This document shows positions 1 through 8,101 of a stretch of DNA of 64,000 bases, piece after piece. How positions within the stretch are numbered: the first letter of the stretch is position 1; every line of letters begins with the position of its first letter. Position numbers and translations under genes: made by a program. This DNA is from Zhengella sp020637775 (GTDB lineage: Bacteria; Pseudomonadota; Alphaproteobacteria; Rhizobiales; Rhizobiaceae), in the NCBI RefSeq assembly GCF_041397485.1, contig NZ_JAWKWO010000006.1:186001-250000 (forward strand). Direction: 5' to 3'. The notes under the pieces are model-generated. The model was not told the origin of the DNA, made no database searches, and saw only the letters and a program-made list of their open reading frames with translations.

Positions 1-303
1 CGCCGCAACAAGGTCGGCAACTGCGCCGGCCTGCCCGGCATCGCCGAGATAGCCCGTAAGGACGGCGGCAAGTTCACCGGCCCATGGCGCGCGCGCCAGA
101 TCCTGCATGAAGGCGCGGAATTGATCCGGCGGCGGCACGATGCGCGTTGCCGGCCCATGCCCCGGATGCCAGGGCAGCAGAACGGTCGGCGCGGCCCAGA
201 CCGGGAAACCCAGCGTTTCGAGCGCGAAGACCGCCGCCCGGTTGCCGACCGAACCGCGCGCGACATGGCTGGAAACAACCAGCACCGCCTTTCCCTGCAC
301 CAT
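1..303 (-). CDS. pdxY: Pyridoxal kinase, N-terminal part (runs off the window)
   Basis: The first 101 codons of a minus-strand gene that continues beyond the left edge. Residues 8-32 (LVVSSHVARGSVGNRAAVFA and following) match the N-terminal substrate-binding segment of PdxK/PdxY-type pyridoxal kinases, where a Ser-His pair and the G-(x)-GN-AA stretch contact the pyridine ring. Residues 38-50 (PTVLLPWHPGHG) fit the following strand and loop. The enzyme phosphorylates pyridoxal with ATP in the vitamin B6 salvage pathway in the cytosol. The start ATG at 303 is the only sensible one, 134 bases from the divergent acetyltransferase gene. The ATP-binding half is outside the window, so pdxY versus pdxK cannot be decided with certainty. 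Confidence 0.8.
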   Translation of the reverse strand, partial: MVQGKAVLVVSSHVARGSVGNRAAVFALETLGFPVWAAPTVLLPWHPGHGPATRIVPPPDQFRAFMQDLARAPWAGELAAVLTGYLGDAGQAGAVADLVAA

Positions 304-437
304 TGTCCCGTCCCTTCAGGCACACCAGCATGGCCCGTTATGGCATGGCGGAACGCCATTGCGAACCGGACAAGCCTGTGGGTGGTGCAAAGGTGCATCT
401 TGGCGCAAGGGCCGCTCTCCTCTATGGTTAAGAAACC

Positions 438-944
438 ATGAACACGCTGAGCATCGACATACGGCGCGCAGAGCCGGAAGACGCAGCTGCCATCTCCGAT
501 GTGCATCTTCACGCATGGACAGGTGCCTATGCCGGCATCATCCCGCATGGAGCGCTATCCCGCATGATCGCCCGGCGCGGGGTGCAATGGTGGGACCATG
601 CCATCCGCCGGGCTGCCTCGGTGCTGGTCGTCGAGATCGGCGGCGTCATCGCGGGCTATGCGACGCTTGGCCGGAACCGTGCGAAGGAACTCGCTCAACA
701 GGGCGAGATTTACGAGCTCTACATCCTGCCCGAGTATCAGGGCATCGGCCTCGGCTCCCGCCTGTTCGATGCGGCCCGTGCCACGCTGGAAGACCATGGC
801 CTCAACGGCATGGTTGTCTGGGCGCTGGAAGAAAACGACATCGCCCAGGCCTTCTATTTCTCGCGCGGCGGCGAAGACGTGGCCGAGGGGGTCGAGGTGT
901 TCGATTCCAGGGCCCTCCGCAAGGTCGCCTTTGTCTGGAACTGA
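438..944 (+). CDS. GNAT family N-acetyltransferase
   Basis: A 168-residue single-domain GNAT protein, the usual size for the family. The acetyl-CoA pyrophosphate-binding signature lies at residues 98-109 (PEYQGIGLGSRL, the Q/R-x-x-G-x-G/A motif), followed by the helix LFDAARATLEDHG. The C-terminal half has the typical beta bulge (WALEENDIAQAFYFSRGG). It should transfer an acetyl group from acetyl-CoA to an amine; the substrate cannot be read from sequence. It lies alone between a divergent pyridoxal kinase gene and ppa, with a 16-base inverted repeat overlapping its start codon. Confidence 0.85.
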   Translation: MNTLSIDIRRAEPEDAAAISDVHLHAWTGAYAGIIPHGALSRMIARRGVQWWDHAIRRAASVLVVEIGGVIAGYATLGRNRAKELAQQGEIYELYILPEYQGIGLGSRLFDAARATLEDHGLNGMVVWALEENDIAQAFYFSRGGEDVAEGVEVFDSRALRKVAFVWN

Positions 945-1060
945 TCGGATTCGCCGATTTGCCGGCGCGGCTTTTTTCGCATCGCGTTGGACTTATGCGG
1001 CATTGCACAATGGCCAAGGCTCGTCTATCGGGGACGCAACGACAAACCCCGGAGTGATCC

Positions 1061-1597
1061 ATGCGTATTGACGCCATTTCCATCGGCAACAACCCGCCGG
1101 AAGACATCAATGTCATCATCGAAGTCCAGGTCGGCGGCCACCCGATCAAGTACGAAATGGACAAGGAAGCCGGCACGCTCGTCGTTGACCGTTTCCTCTA
1201 CACGCCGATGACCTATCCAGGGAATTACGGCTTCGTTCCCCACACCCTGTCGGAAGACGGCGATCCCATCGACGTCCTGGTTTGCAACACCCGTCCGCTC
1301 GTGCCGGGATGCGTCATCAATGTCCGCCCCATCGGCGTTCTCGTCATGGAGGACGATGGCGGCAAGGACGAGAAGGTCATCGCGGTTCCCACGCACAAGC
1401 TGACCAAGCGCTATGACAGCGTCGAGAACTACGACGACATGCCCGACATCACGCTCAAGCAGATCGAGCATTTCTTCGAACACTACAAGGATCTGGAACC
1501 CGGCAAGTGGGTCAAGATCGGCGGCTGGCAGGACAAGGATGCGGCAAAGCGCATGATCCTGGAAGCCGTCGAGCGCGCCAGGGCGGAAAAGGCCTGA
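1061..1597 (+). CDS. ppa: Inorganic pyrophosphatase (family I)
   Basis: A 178-residue soluble pyrophosphatase, the normal length for bacterial family I enzymes. It hydrolyses the pyrophosphate made by DNA, RNA, tRNA-charging and fatty-acid activation reactions. The metal-binding signature D-x-D-P-x-D is intact at residues 66-71 (DGDPID), preceded by the conserved MTYPGNYGFVP segment at 50-60. Its start follows a short GGAG-type ribosome site (cggagtgatcc). Monocistronic: a strong terminator hairpin follows about 30 bases after the stop. Confidence 0.97.
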   Translation: MRIDAISIGNNPPEDINVIIEVQVGGHPIKYEMDKEAGTLVVDRFLYTPMTYPGNYGFVPHTLSEDGDPIDVLVCNTRPLVPGCVINVRPIGVLVMEDDGGKDEKVIAVPTHKLTKRYDSVENYDDMPDITLKQIEHFFEHYKDLEPGKWVKIGGWQDKDAAKRMILEAVERARAEKA

Positions 1598-1626
1598 CCC
1601 GGCGGATCAGGTTCGTGACATGACAG

Positions 1627-1653
1627 GAGCCGGGCCCGCAAGCCCGGCTTTTT
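1627..1653 (+). terminator. Rho-independent terminator of ppa
   Basis: Inverted repeat AGCCGGGC / GCCCGGCT with a six-base loop, directly followed by five T residues on the plus strand, about 30 bases after the ppa stop codon. Confidence 0.85.
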
Positions 1654-1666
1654 CATGCCGGTCCCG

Positions 1667-2266
1667 TCATTCCTGCCGGTGCCGCGACGTTGAGGGCAGA
1701 GCCACAGTGCCCGCGCGAACGATCGGCTCGTCCCGCCAGCAGGCGAAACCCCGCGCGTGGCGGTCCGCCAGGTCGCGCGCCTGCCGGTTGTGGCCGGAAT
1801 TGCCTGTCGCCACCACATAGCCCACGACGCAGCCCTCACGCTCGCCCGGCTGCCCCACCTTTTCCACCACCAGAACCTGCACCGGTTTGCCGGCATCGCC
1901 GGTCGACACCGTCCAGCGATGAATCGTGGCGAAGGGAACGCCGCGCTCCACACGCCATTCGATCGTGTCCGATACCGAGTTGAACCCGCCGAAGCTCTCC
2001 CAGCTGTCCGCTACGCCACCTGGCGCAAACCCGTAGAAAAGGCTGTCGCGCAGATCGCCATAGGAAAGGTGGACCGGATAGTCGCGATAACCGGGACAGA
2101 GCATTTTCGCCCAGTCACCGCCCTCCTCTTCCGCCGGCCGGTCGATCACCGTGCAGCCATTCTGCGTATCGAGCTTCGTATAGACGCTGTCCGGCGCGGC
2201 GAAAGTCGGAAAAGCAATCAGCGGCAATACCAGCATTGCAGCGGCGAAGGACAGGAAAAGGCGCAT
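1667..2266 (-). CDS. Secreted protein of unknown function
   Basis: A 199-residue protein with a clear Sec signal peptide (residues 1-23, MRLFLSFAAAMLVLPLIAFP then TFA-A cleavage). I do not recognise a named domain. The mature part is acidic to neutral with four cysteines (in NGCTV, MLCPG, EGCVV and FACWR), so disulfide bonds in the periplasm are likely. It reads toward ppa and ends just past the ppa terminator, so the two genes converge. It is about 60 bases from the yggU stop and may be transcribed behind yggT-yggU. Confidence 0.7.
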   Translation of the reverse strand: MRLFLSFAAAMLVLPLIAFPTFAAPDSVYTKLDTQNGCTVIDRPAEEEGGDWAKMLCPGYRDYPVHLSYGDLRDSLFYGFAPGGVADSWESFGGFNSVSDTIEWRVERGVPFATIHRWTVSTGDAGKPVQVLVVEKVGQPGEREGCVVGYVVATGNSGHNRQARDLADRHARGFACWRDEPIVRAGTVALPSTSRHRQE

Positions 2267-2328
2267 CGGCAGCGTCTCCGGCAGGTTGGACCGGTGCCAG
2301 TTTGCCAGAGGTCACCGCGTGGCGACAA

Positions 2329-2649
2329 TCAGTTTTCGCCCGCAAGCTGCTGCACTTGCCGGGCCAGCGCCTCACCATCTCCGGAAATGGTCACGGTCTT
2401 CAACCGCGATGTCCCGCCGGCCGTGACCGAAACGGTCGAAGCCGGAACGCCGAGCCAGCGCGCGACGAGCTTTTCCAGCGCCGCATTGGCCTTGCCCTTC
2501 TCCGGCACCGCGCGCACCCGCGCCTTCAGGTGCACCGCCCCGTCGGCGGATGAGCCGCAGCCTTCCACAGCATCGCGCGCGGCCTTGGGCGTGAGGCGCA
2601 CGAACAGCTCGAGGCCGCCAGCGCCCTGCCGGAAACAACCGCCGCTCAC
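2329..2649 (-). CDS. yggU: DUF167 / YggU family protein
   Basis: A 106-residue DUF167 protein. The family core ELFVRLTPKAARDAVEG and the GKANAALEKLVARWLGV segment are both present, as is the terminal KTVTISGDGEAL stretch. Its function is not established in any organism I know. I chose the GTG at 2649 because it overlaps the yggT stop by four bases (GTGA) and leaves only about a dozen residues before the domain; longer starts in this frame would run through yggT. Coupling to yggT is the common arrangement in proteobacteria. Confidence 0.85.
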   Translation of the reverse strand: MSGGCFRQGAGGLELFVRLTPKAARDAVEGCGSSADGAVHLKARVRAVPEKGKANAALEKLVARWLGVPASTVSVTAGGTSRLKTVTISGDGEALARQVQQLAGEN

Positions 2650-2936
2650 AGCACTGCGGGCGCGATGGTCGTCCAGATGAAACGCTGCAGGAAGAAGATG
2701 ATGAGGAACAGGACGATCGGTGAAAGATCGATGCCGCCAAGATCGGGCAGGATGCGCCGGATCGGCCGCAGCAGCGGTTCGGTCGCCTTGTAGAGGAAAT
2801 CGCCGATCATCGCGACGAACTGGTTGCGCGAATTGATCACGTTGAAGGCGAACAGCCAAGAATAGATCACCATGGCGATCAGGATCCAGGAATAGATGTC
2901 CAGCGCCAGGTTGAGTGTCTGCAGAAAGGCCAGCAT
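2646..2936 (-). CDS. yggT: YggT family membrane protein
   Basis: A 96-residue inner-membrane protein with two hydrophobic helices, around residues 5-27 and 70-93. It carries the family motif EPLLRPIRRILPDLGGIDLSP between them. In other bacteria YggT proteins are linked to cell-shape and division-site membrane functions, but the biochemical role is unclear. The start MLAFLQTLN was chosen because the family begins with this helix; in-frame codons upstream are not conserved in type. Translationally coupled to yggU downstream. Confidence 0.88.
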   Translation of the reverse strand: MLAFLQTLNLALDIYSWILIAMVIYSWLFAFNVINSRNQFVAMIGDFLYKATEPLLRPIRRILPDLGGIDLSPIVLFLIIFFLQRFIWTTIAPAVL

Positions 2937-3044
2937 GGTCTCGGTCCGTTTGTCGTATCTGTCATGTAGCCACTGGTTTGGCGGGCGGCAAGTCCGCCCG
3001 CGCGCCAAGGACGCATCAAGCGCGATGCGATGCCACGCTTTCGC

Positions 3045-3072
3045 TTGACAGCATGCACGCCACTCCCATAAA
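3045..3072 (+). promoter_or_regulatory. Sigma-70-type promoter of tRNA-Ala
   Basis: TTGACA at 3045-3050 and CATAAA at 3067-3072 with a 16-base spacer, ending 16 bases before the tRNA. The -35 box is a perfect consensus match. Confidence 0.65.
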
Positions 3073-3088
3073 TGCGCCTCACTGGAAC

Positions 3089-3164
<76 letters not shown>

Positions 3165-3222
3165 GTCTCTTCCCAGAAGATCAGGCATCACCTGTCCATC
3201 GGGTTGCGTCCGGCACCGTTCA

Positions 3223-3669
3223 TCAGCACCATGGCTCGCGCCGCCCGGTCCACACCCGCGCCAGCCCCGCCGCGACGAGCATGCTGCCTGCGGTCTGCCT
3301 GCCGATGTTGAAGCGCCCAAGTGTCCGGCCGTAGCGGTCCTTGCCATGCCGCGTCAGCACCCATGAATGACCATTGAGGATAACGGCAAGGCGCTGCCGT
3401 GCCTCATGCGCCAGGGCTGCCTCGTGGCGGCAGCCCGGATTGCCCAGTTCAGGCGCGTCGATGCCTTCCAGCCGGATTTTCTCGCCCCTCAGCCAGACCG
3501 TGTCCCCGTCGACCACACAGGTGTGCCGCTTGCCGCTGCCGCAAAGATCGAACCATGCCGAATCGGAAAGCGCCGGCTGAACAATTGCCGAGGCGAGCCA
3601 GAGGCCTGTCGCAGCGACAGCCAGCAGCCGCACGGGCCAGGAACACCGGAGTCGTGGTTTGCATGCCAT
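3223..3669 (-). CDS. Thermonuclease-like (SNase domain) exported protein
   Basis: A 148-residue protein with an N-terminal hydrophobic export segment (about residues 13-35) and a staphylococcal-nuclease OB fold. Key nuclease features are visible: VVDGDTVWL at 52-60, RLEGIDAPE at 66-74 and DRYGRTLGRF at 111-120. Arg66, Glu74 and Arg115 occupy the places of the catalytic Arg/Glu/Arg of SNase, so it should be active, cutting DNA or RNA in the periplasm or outside. The domain is on the short side, ending right after the last helix. Its start lies 115 bases from the P450 stop in an AT-richer stretch that probably holds its promoter. Confidence 0.85.
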   Translation of the reverse strand: MACKPRLRCSWPVRLLAVAATGLWLASAIVQPALSDSAWFDLCGSGKRHTCVVDGDTVWLRGEKIRLEGIDAPELGNPGCRHEAALAHEARQRLAVILNGHSWVLTRHGKDRYGRTLGRFNIGRQTAGSMLVAAGLARVWTGRREPWC

Positions 3670-3784
3670 GAGGGCACAAAACCACGAAATTCACTAATTT
3701 TTCAAATTCTACTTTACCTTACGCACAGTCTCCGGCCGCGAGTCGGCGGCGCGTCCCGTTTCAGGCCGCAGGCGCTTGCCTGCC

Positions 3785-4975
3785 TCAGTTCAGGCGCACC
3801 GGCAGGTTGATCGGCCCACGGAAGCCGAAACCCTGCCAGGTCACCATCGCCGGGTCCACCAGTTCCATGTTGGGGAACCGGTCGAACAGCACCGGCATCA
3901 GGATGGCGCCAACCGTGCGCCGCGCCACATGCGCGCCGGCGCAATGATGCGGCCCGGAGCCGAAGGCCTGATGCGGGTTCTTGTCGCGGAAGACGATGTA
4001 GCGCTCGGGCGCTTCGTAGAGGTCTTCATCGTGGCAGGCCGAAGCCTGGATCGTCATCACCGTATCGCCCCTGGGAATGTGGCAGCCACGGATTTCCGTA
4101 TCTTCCAGCACGAGGCGGGAACTGGCCTGGATCGGCGCGCACCACCGAACCGCCTCCTCGAACGCCTTGCCCCAGGCATCCTGCCGTTTCACCTCTTCCA
4201 GCTGGTCCGGGTTGGTCAGCAGGCCGAAAATCTCCGTCAGCGCCGAATCGCGCGGCTCGTTGATGCCGCCGCCAATGGCGATCTTGACGTTGGAAACCAT
4301 CTGGCTCCACGCAATCGGCTTGTCGGAATTGACCATGATCGACAGGGCCGATGCATCCGGATCGGCCTTCAGCCTTGCGGCATTGCGCTCCAGGCAGGCG
4401 TCCATTTCGCTGTTGGCCTGGTCGGAAACCGCGAAGGGCTCGTCGCGCCAGCCGAAATTGCCCGCTCCGTCGATGAGGGCCTGGCTCCAGCGTTGCATCT
4501 CTTCGTCACTGGCATCCGGAACGCCCATGATCTCTGCCAGGATGCGAGCCGCCAGCGGACCGGCCAGGGCCGGGAACAGGTCCACCACCTCGCCGCGCGG
4601 CAGCCGACCGACATATTCCTCGGCATATTTCGTGTATAGCGGCGCCCAGTGGTTCTGGATCGTCTTGGGCAGGAAGGCCGGCATCATGGCCATGCGCTCG
4701 CGCATGTGCTCCTCACCGTCCTTGCGCATCAGCGTATGGGCGAGGAAGGCACGCTTCATCGGCGTGTTCGGATCGTCGGAGGAGAACAGCGCCGGATTGT
4801 CCTTGACCATCTTGCAGTCCGCGGCCTTGGTCAGCAGCGTGCGCCCCACCGATTTCACGCGCAGCACCGGGCGCTCCGCCCGCATCTGCCGGTAAAGCGG
4901 ATAGGGATCGCGCGTCAGTTCGTCGATGGTGATCGTCTCGTCCAGCGGTGCCGGATTGGCAATCGTCGCGGTCAT
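3785..4975 (-). CDS. Cytochrome P450
   Basis: A 396-residue soluble bacterial P450 of normal length. The haem-thiolate loop FGSGPHHCAGAH (338-349, ligand Cys345), the K-helix E-x-x-R (Glu274-Arg277) and the DP-Y-LYRQMR N-terminal helix are intact. The I-helix oxygen-activation motif is unusual: instead of AG-x-(D/E)-T it reads GGGINEP at 235-241, so the usual acid/threonine pair is replaced by Asn-Glu. It would oxidise an unknown small substrate with electrons from a ferredoxin. The gene for a [2Fe-2S] ferredoxin lies 56 bases upstream on the same strand; no ferredoxin reductase gene is nearby. Confidence 0.95.
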   Translation of the reverse strand: MTATIANPAPLDETITIDELTRDPYPLYRQMRAERPVLRVKSVGRTLLTKAADCKMVKDNPALFSSDDPNTPMKRAFLAHTLMRKDGEEHMRERMAMMPAFLPKTIQNHWAPLYTKYAEEYVGRLPRGEVVDLFPALAGPLAARILAEIMGVPDASDEEMQRWSQALIDGAGNFGWRDEPFAVSDQANSEMDACLERNAARLKADPDASALSIMVNSDKPIAWSQMVSNVKIAIGGGINEPRDSALTEIFGLLTNPDQLEEVKRQDAWGKAFEEAVRWCAPIQASSRLVLEDTEIRGCHIPRGDTVMTIQASACHDEDLYEAPERYIVFRDKNPHQAFGSGPHHCAGAHVARRTVGAILMPVLFDRFPNMELVDPAMVTWQGFGFRGPINLPVRLN

Positions 4976-5031
4976 GGCCTGTTCCTCCCGTTGGCGGACC
5001 GGCGCCGCGGCGGCGCCGTCAACCGCCCATG

Positions 5032-5355
5032 TTACATCTGCTCTTCGGCAACCTGAACCACAAGCCCGTCAAGCGCATCACTCAGCCGGATCTGGCAGGA
5101 CAACCGGCTGTTCGGCCGCACCTCCGAGGCCGCCCCGTCCAGCATGGCTTCCTCGCTGTCCGAGCGCGCGCCGGTGGCCGCGAGGAAGGCCTCGTCGACG
5201 AAGACATGGCAGGTGGCGCAAGCCATGGATCCGCCGCACTCGCCCACGATCCCCGCAATGTCGTTGTCGACCGCCGTCTGCATGACGCTGTCGCCAACCT
5301 GGCCTTCCACCGTGGTTCTCTCCCCCGTCGTCGACACATAGGTCACCTTCACCAT
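5032..5355 (-). CDS. [2Fe-2S] ferredoxin, adrenodoxin/putidaredoxin type
   Basis: A 107-residue ferredoxin with cluster cysteines at 40, 46, 49 and 87 in the C-x5-C-x2-C-x37-C spacing typical of adrenodoxin and putidaredoxin (motif GECGGSMACATCHV). These proteins shuttle single electrons to a partner P450. The gene sits immediately upstream of the P450 on the same strand, and a two-gene operon is likely. The reductase must be encoded elsewhere. Confidence 0.95.
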   Translation of the reverse strand: MVKVTYVSTTGERTTVEGQVGDSVMQTAVDNDIAGIVGECGGSMACATCHVFVDEAFLAATGARSDSEEAMLDGAASEVRPNSRLSCQIRLSDALDGLVVQVAEEQM

Positions 5356-5578
5356 GGTGGCATGCTCCTCCGTATTGCCGCCTGGAAACCCGGCCTGATC
5401 ACCAGGTTCTTATGAAGTATAACTATAGCGAACGGGGCGTTCTGAAAAGGGGGGGGAACGGAAACGGCATGGGCGGCCGCGCCCGGCTTTCGGCAGCGCC
5501 TGCACGAAAACCCGTGTTTTCGCCTTCCCTTGATCGTCGCGCCGTGGCAGGAAACCATCCTGACCCATTGCGCCGGAC

Positions 5579-6826
5579 ATGAACGCCGTGACAGAGACCG
5601 CCGCCGGCGTTGACAGCCGCTTTTCCGCCTTTTCGCACCCGGCCTATGTCCGTTTCTGGGCAGCCCGCTTCATGGTCACCTTCGCCACCCAGGTGGTTTC
5701 GGTTGCGGTCGGCTGGCAGATATACGACCTGACGCGCGATCCCTTCGACCTCGGTCTCGTCGGACTGATCCAGTTCACGCCCTCTCTGCTGCTTGTCCTC
5801 GTCACCGGTGCGGCGGCCGATCGCTACGGCCGCCGTCTCGTCATGGGCCTGTCGATCGCCCTGGAAGCCGCTTGCGCGGCCGCAATTCTCCTGCTGACGC
5901 TCAAGGGCCTGACAACGCCGCTGCCGGTCTTCCTGATCCTCGCCGTTTTCGGCATTGCCCGCGCCTTTTTCGGGCCCGCCTCCTCCGCGCTCGTTGCCAA
6001 CCTGGTACCACCGCGCGATTTCGCCAATGCCGTGGCGTGGAATTCGTCCGCCTGGCAAACCGCGACCATCGTCGGCCCGGTCGCCGGCGGTCTGCTTTAT
6101 GGTGTGGGCGCCGGCGCGGCCTATGGCCTTGCCGGGGCATTCATGGCCGGCGCAGCGCTGCTCGTCCTGTCCATCCCCAAGCCGCCCCAGCATACCGAGC
6201 GCGAACGGGTGACGCTGGAAGCGATCTTCGGCGGCTTCCGCTACATTCGCGAGGAAAAGGTGGTTTTCGGGGCCATTTCGCTGGACCTTTTTGCCGTGCT
6301 TCTGGGCGGCGCGGTGGCGCTCATGCCCGTCTATGCGCGCGACATTCTCGACCTCGGACCCTGGGGCCTTGGCATGCTGCGCGCCGCGCCCGGTATCGGC
6401 GCGGTCGCCATGGGCCTGTTTCTCGCCATGAACCCGGTCCGCGACCATGCAGGCATCATCATGCTCGGTGCCGTCGCCCTGTTCGGTCTTTTCACCGCCG
6501 TCTTCGGCATATCCACGACACCATGGCTTTCCATACTCGCCCTGGCGCTGATGGGCGCGGCCGACATGATCAGCGTCTATATCCGCGAAACGCTGATCCA
6601 ACTCTGGACGCCGGATCGCCTTCGCGGCCGCGTGTCGGCGGTCAACATGGTCTTTGTCGGTGCCTCCAACGAACTGGGCGAATTCCGCGCCGGCGCCATG
6701 GCCGCGGGCCTCGGCGCGGTTCCCGCTGTCGTGATCGGCGGCGCGGGCGCCATCGGCGTGGCAGCCCTCTGGGGCTTCATCTTTCCGGCCATGCGCAAGG
6801 CGCGCCATCTGGACGGACGCACCTGA
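5579..6826 (+). CDS. MFS transporter (EntS-like exporter)
   Basis: A 415-residue integral membrane protein with about twelve hydrophobic helices. The N-terminal layout FSHPAYVRFWAARFMVTFAT followed by the loop DRYGRRLVMGLS (MFS motif A region) fits the enterobactin-exporter EntS / DUF894 branch of the major facilitator superfamily. It probably exports a small molecule by proton exchange; the substrate is unknown. It is transcribed alone, divergently from the ferredoxin gene and converging on the amidotransferase gene. Confidence 0.88.
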   Translation: MNAVTETAAGVDSRFSAFSHPAYVRFWAARFMVTFATQVVSVAVGWQIYDLTRDPFDLGLVGLIQFTPSLLLVLVTGAAADRYGRRLVMGLSIALEAACAAAILLLTLKGLTTPLPVFLILAVFGIARAFFGPASSALVANLVPPRDFANAVAWNSSAWQTATIVGPVAGGLLYGVGAGAAYGLAGAFMAGAALLVLSIPKPPQHTERERVTLEAIFGGFRYIREEKVVFGAISLDLFAVLLGGAVALMPVYARDILDLGPWGLGMLRAAPGIGAVAMGLFLAMNPVRDHAGIIMLGAVALFGLFTAVFGISTTPWLSILALALMGAADMISVYIRETLIQLWTPDRLRGRVSAVNMVFVGASNELGEFRAGAMAAGLGAVPAVVIGGAGAIGVAALWGFIFPAMRKARHLDGRT

Positions 6827-6842
6827 ACCAGGCGGACAAACG

Positions 6843-7556
6843 TCAGCCGGGCGCCCCGCCGTCCTCGAAGATCAGGTGCAGGAAGTCCTCCAGCCAGCGC
6901 CGCAGCCTGGGATCCCAGACATAGCGGCCCTCGATATGCTCACGCCCCTGCTGGGCTCCCGGCAGCACGAAACGATGAGCGCCGCGCACGATCCAGCGCT
7001 GCATCATGGCACGCGTCAGTTCGCCATGAAACTGGATGCCCCAGGCATTTTCCCCATAGCGGAAGGCCTGGTTCGGATAGGCCTCCGCGCTTGCCAGAAG
7101 GGTTGCGCCATGGGGCAGGGAAAAGCCTTCGCGATGAAACTGGTAGACCATGTCCGGCCATTCCATCAGCGCCTTGCCCTCATCGGTGGCTTCAAGCGGA
7201 TACCAGCCGATTTCCACCTGTCCGTCGGCTCGCCCTTCCACGCGCCCGCCCAGATGGTTGACCAGCATTTGCGCGCCGAGACAGATGCCGAGAAACGGCT
7301 TCTTCTCCTCCAGCGCCACGCCGATCCACTCGGTTTCACGCCTGACGTAATCTTCCGGGTCGTTGGCGCTCATCGGCCCGCCGAAGATGACCGCGCCGGC
7401 ATGATCGTCAAGCGTTTCAGGCAGGGCATCGCCGAGCGGCGGACGGCGGATATCCAGTTCGAAACCCCGTGCTTGCAGAACCTGGCCCACCCGCCCCGGA
7501 CTTGAATGTTCCTGGTGAAGGATGGTGAGGATTCGTCCCTTGTCGCCCGCGCCCAT
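6843..7556 (-). CDS. Class I glutamine amidotransferase domain protein
   Basis: A 237-residue stand-alone class I glutamine amidotransferase of the GMP-synthase-like group. The nucleophile elbow is GICLGAQ with Cys92, and the catalytic His/Glu pair is His177/Glu179 in GIQFHGE (H-x-E with Gly in place of the commoner Pro). The IFGGPMSAND segment near residue 58 forms the oxyanion region. It should release ammonia from glutamine or act on a gamma-glutamyl compound; the acceptor is unknown. Only 8 bases separate it from the TerB-like gene upstream, so they are likely co-transcribed. Confidence 0.88.
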   Translation of the reverse strand: MGAGDKGRILTILHQEHSSPGRVGQVLQARGFELDIRRPPLGDALPETLDDHAGAVIFGGPMSANDPEDYVRRETEWIGVALEEKKPFLGICLGAQMLVNHLGGRVEGRADGQVEIGWYPLEATDEGKALMEWPDMVYQFHREGFSLPHGATLLASAEAYPNQAFRYGENAWGIQFHGELTRAMMQRWIVRGAHRFVLPGAQQGREHIEGRYVWDPRLRRWLEDFLHLIFEDGGAPG

Positions 7557-7564
7557 GCGCTCGC

Positions 7565-8029
7565 CTACCCCTTGATATCAATACCGCGTGCAGAGGCCAC
7601 GTCCTGCCGCAGAAGAATGCGTTCCCGGTTCGAGATACCAATCAGTTCCGCCACGCGCCAGACCGTATTGTCCTCCAGTTCATGCATCACGCCGTCGGCG
7701 AAGGCCACTTCCCACATCAGGCGGATGAAATCGAGCCGCCCCTGCTCGTCCAGTTCCCGCTTGATGACGGAGGTGAAGGCGTAGAGGTCCACGGCCTCGC
7801 GATCCGCCGCCTCGCCTGCCTCGAGCACCCGGTCAAGTTCCGCATCCGAAAGCCCGTAGGTCTCGGACAGCGATTGCGTGAGCCGCACCCGCTCCTCCTC
7901 GCTGCGCTCCCCGTCGGCATCCATGACGTGGAACAACAGCGCCGCGGCGGCCACCTTGGGGTCGTCCCCGTCATCGCCGCGATTGCTTGTGGCGGAGTCG
8001 GAGAAAAGGCTGAAAAGCCGTTCAAGCAT
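7565..8029 (-). CDS. TerB family (tellurite-resistance-like) protein
   Basis: A 154-residue all-helical protein of the TerB/DjlA-like family. The acid-rich metal-binding helices are visible (VMDADGERSEEERVRL and WEVAFADGVMHELED). Despite the name, lone TerB proteins in alphaproteobacteria are not shown to give tellurite resistance, and no other ter genes are here. Located between the amidotransferase gene and hemY on the same strand. Confidence 0.82.
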   Translation of the reverse strand: MLERLFSLFSDSATSNRGDDGDDPKVAAAALLFHVMDADGERSEEERVRLTQSLSETYGLSDAELDRVLEAGEAADREAVDLYAFTSVIKRELDEQGRLDFIRLMWEVAFADGVMHELEDNTVWRVAELIGISNRERILLRQDVASARGIDIKG

Positions 8030-8101
8030 GATGCATTCCTGCTGCCGTTTCTGCGGCCGGTCTCACGGCCGCCTCATGTCAGGTTATAGATCGCCCGCGC
8101 C

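Noticed and set aside
5449..5456. Run of eight G residues upstream of the MFS gene as a phase-variable tract
   Set aside because: It lies outside any reading frame, more than 120 bases from the start codon and away from a recognisable promoter spacer.
7565..8029. Tellurite-resistance operon
   Set aside because: Only a lone TerB-domain gene is present; no terA, terC, terD or related genes are nearby.
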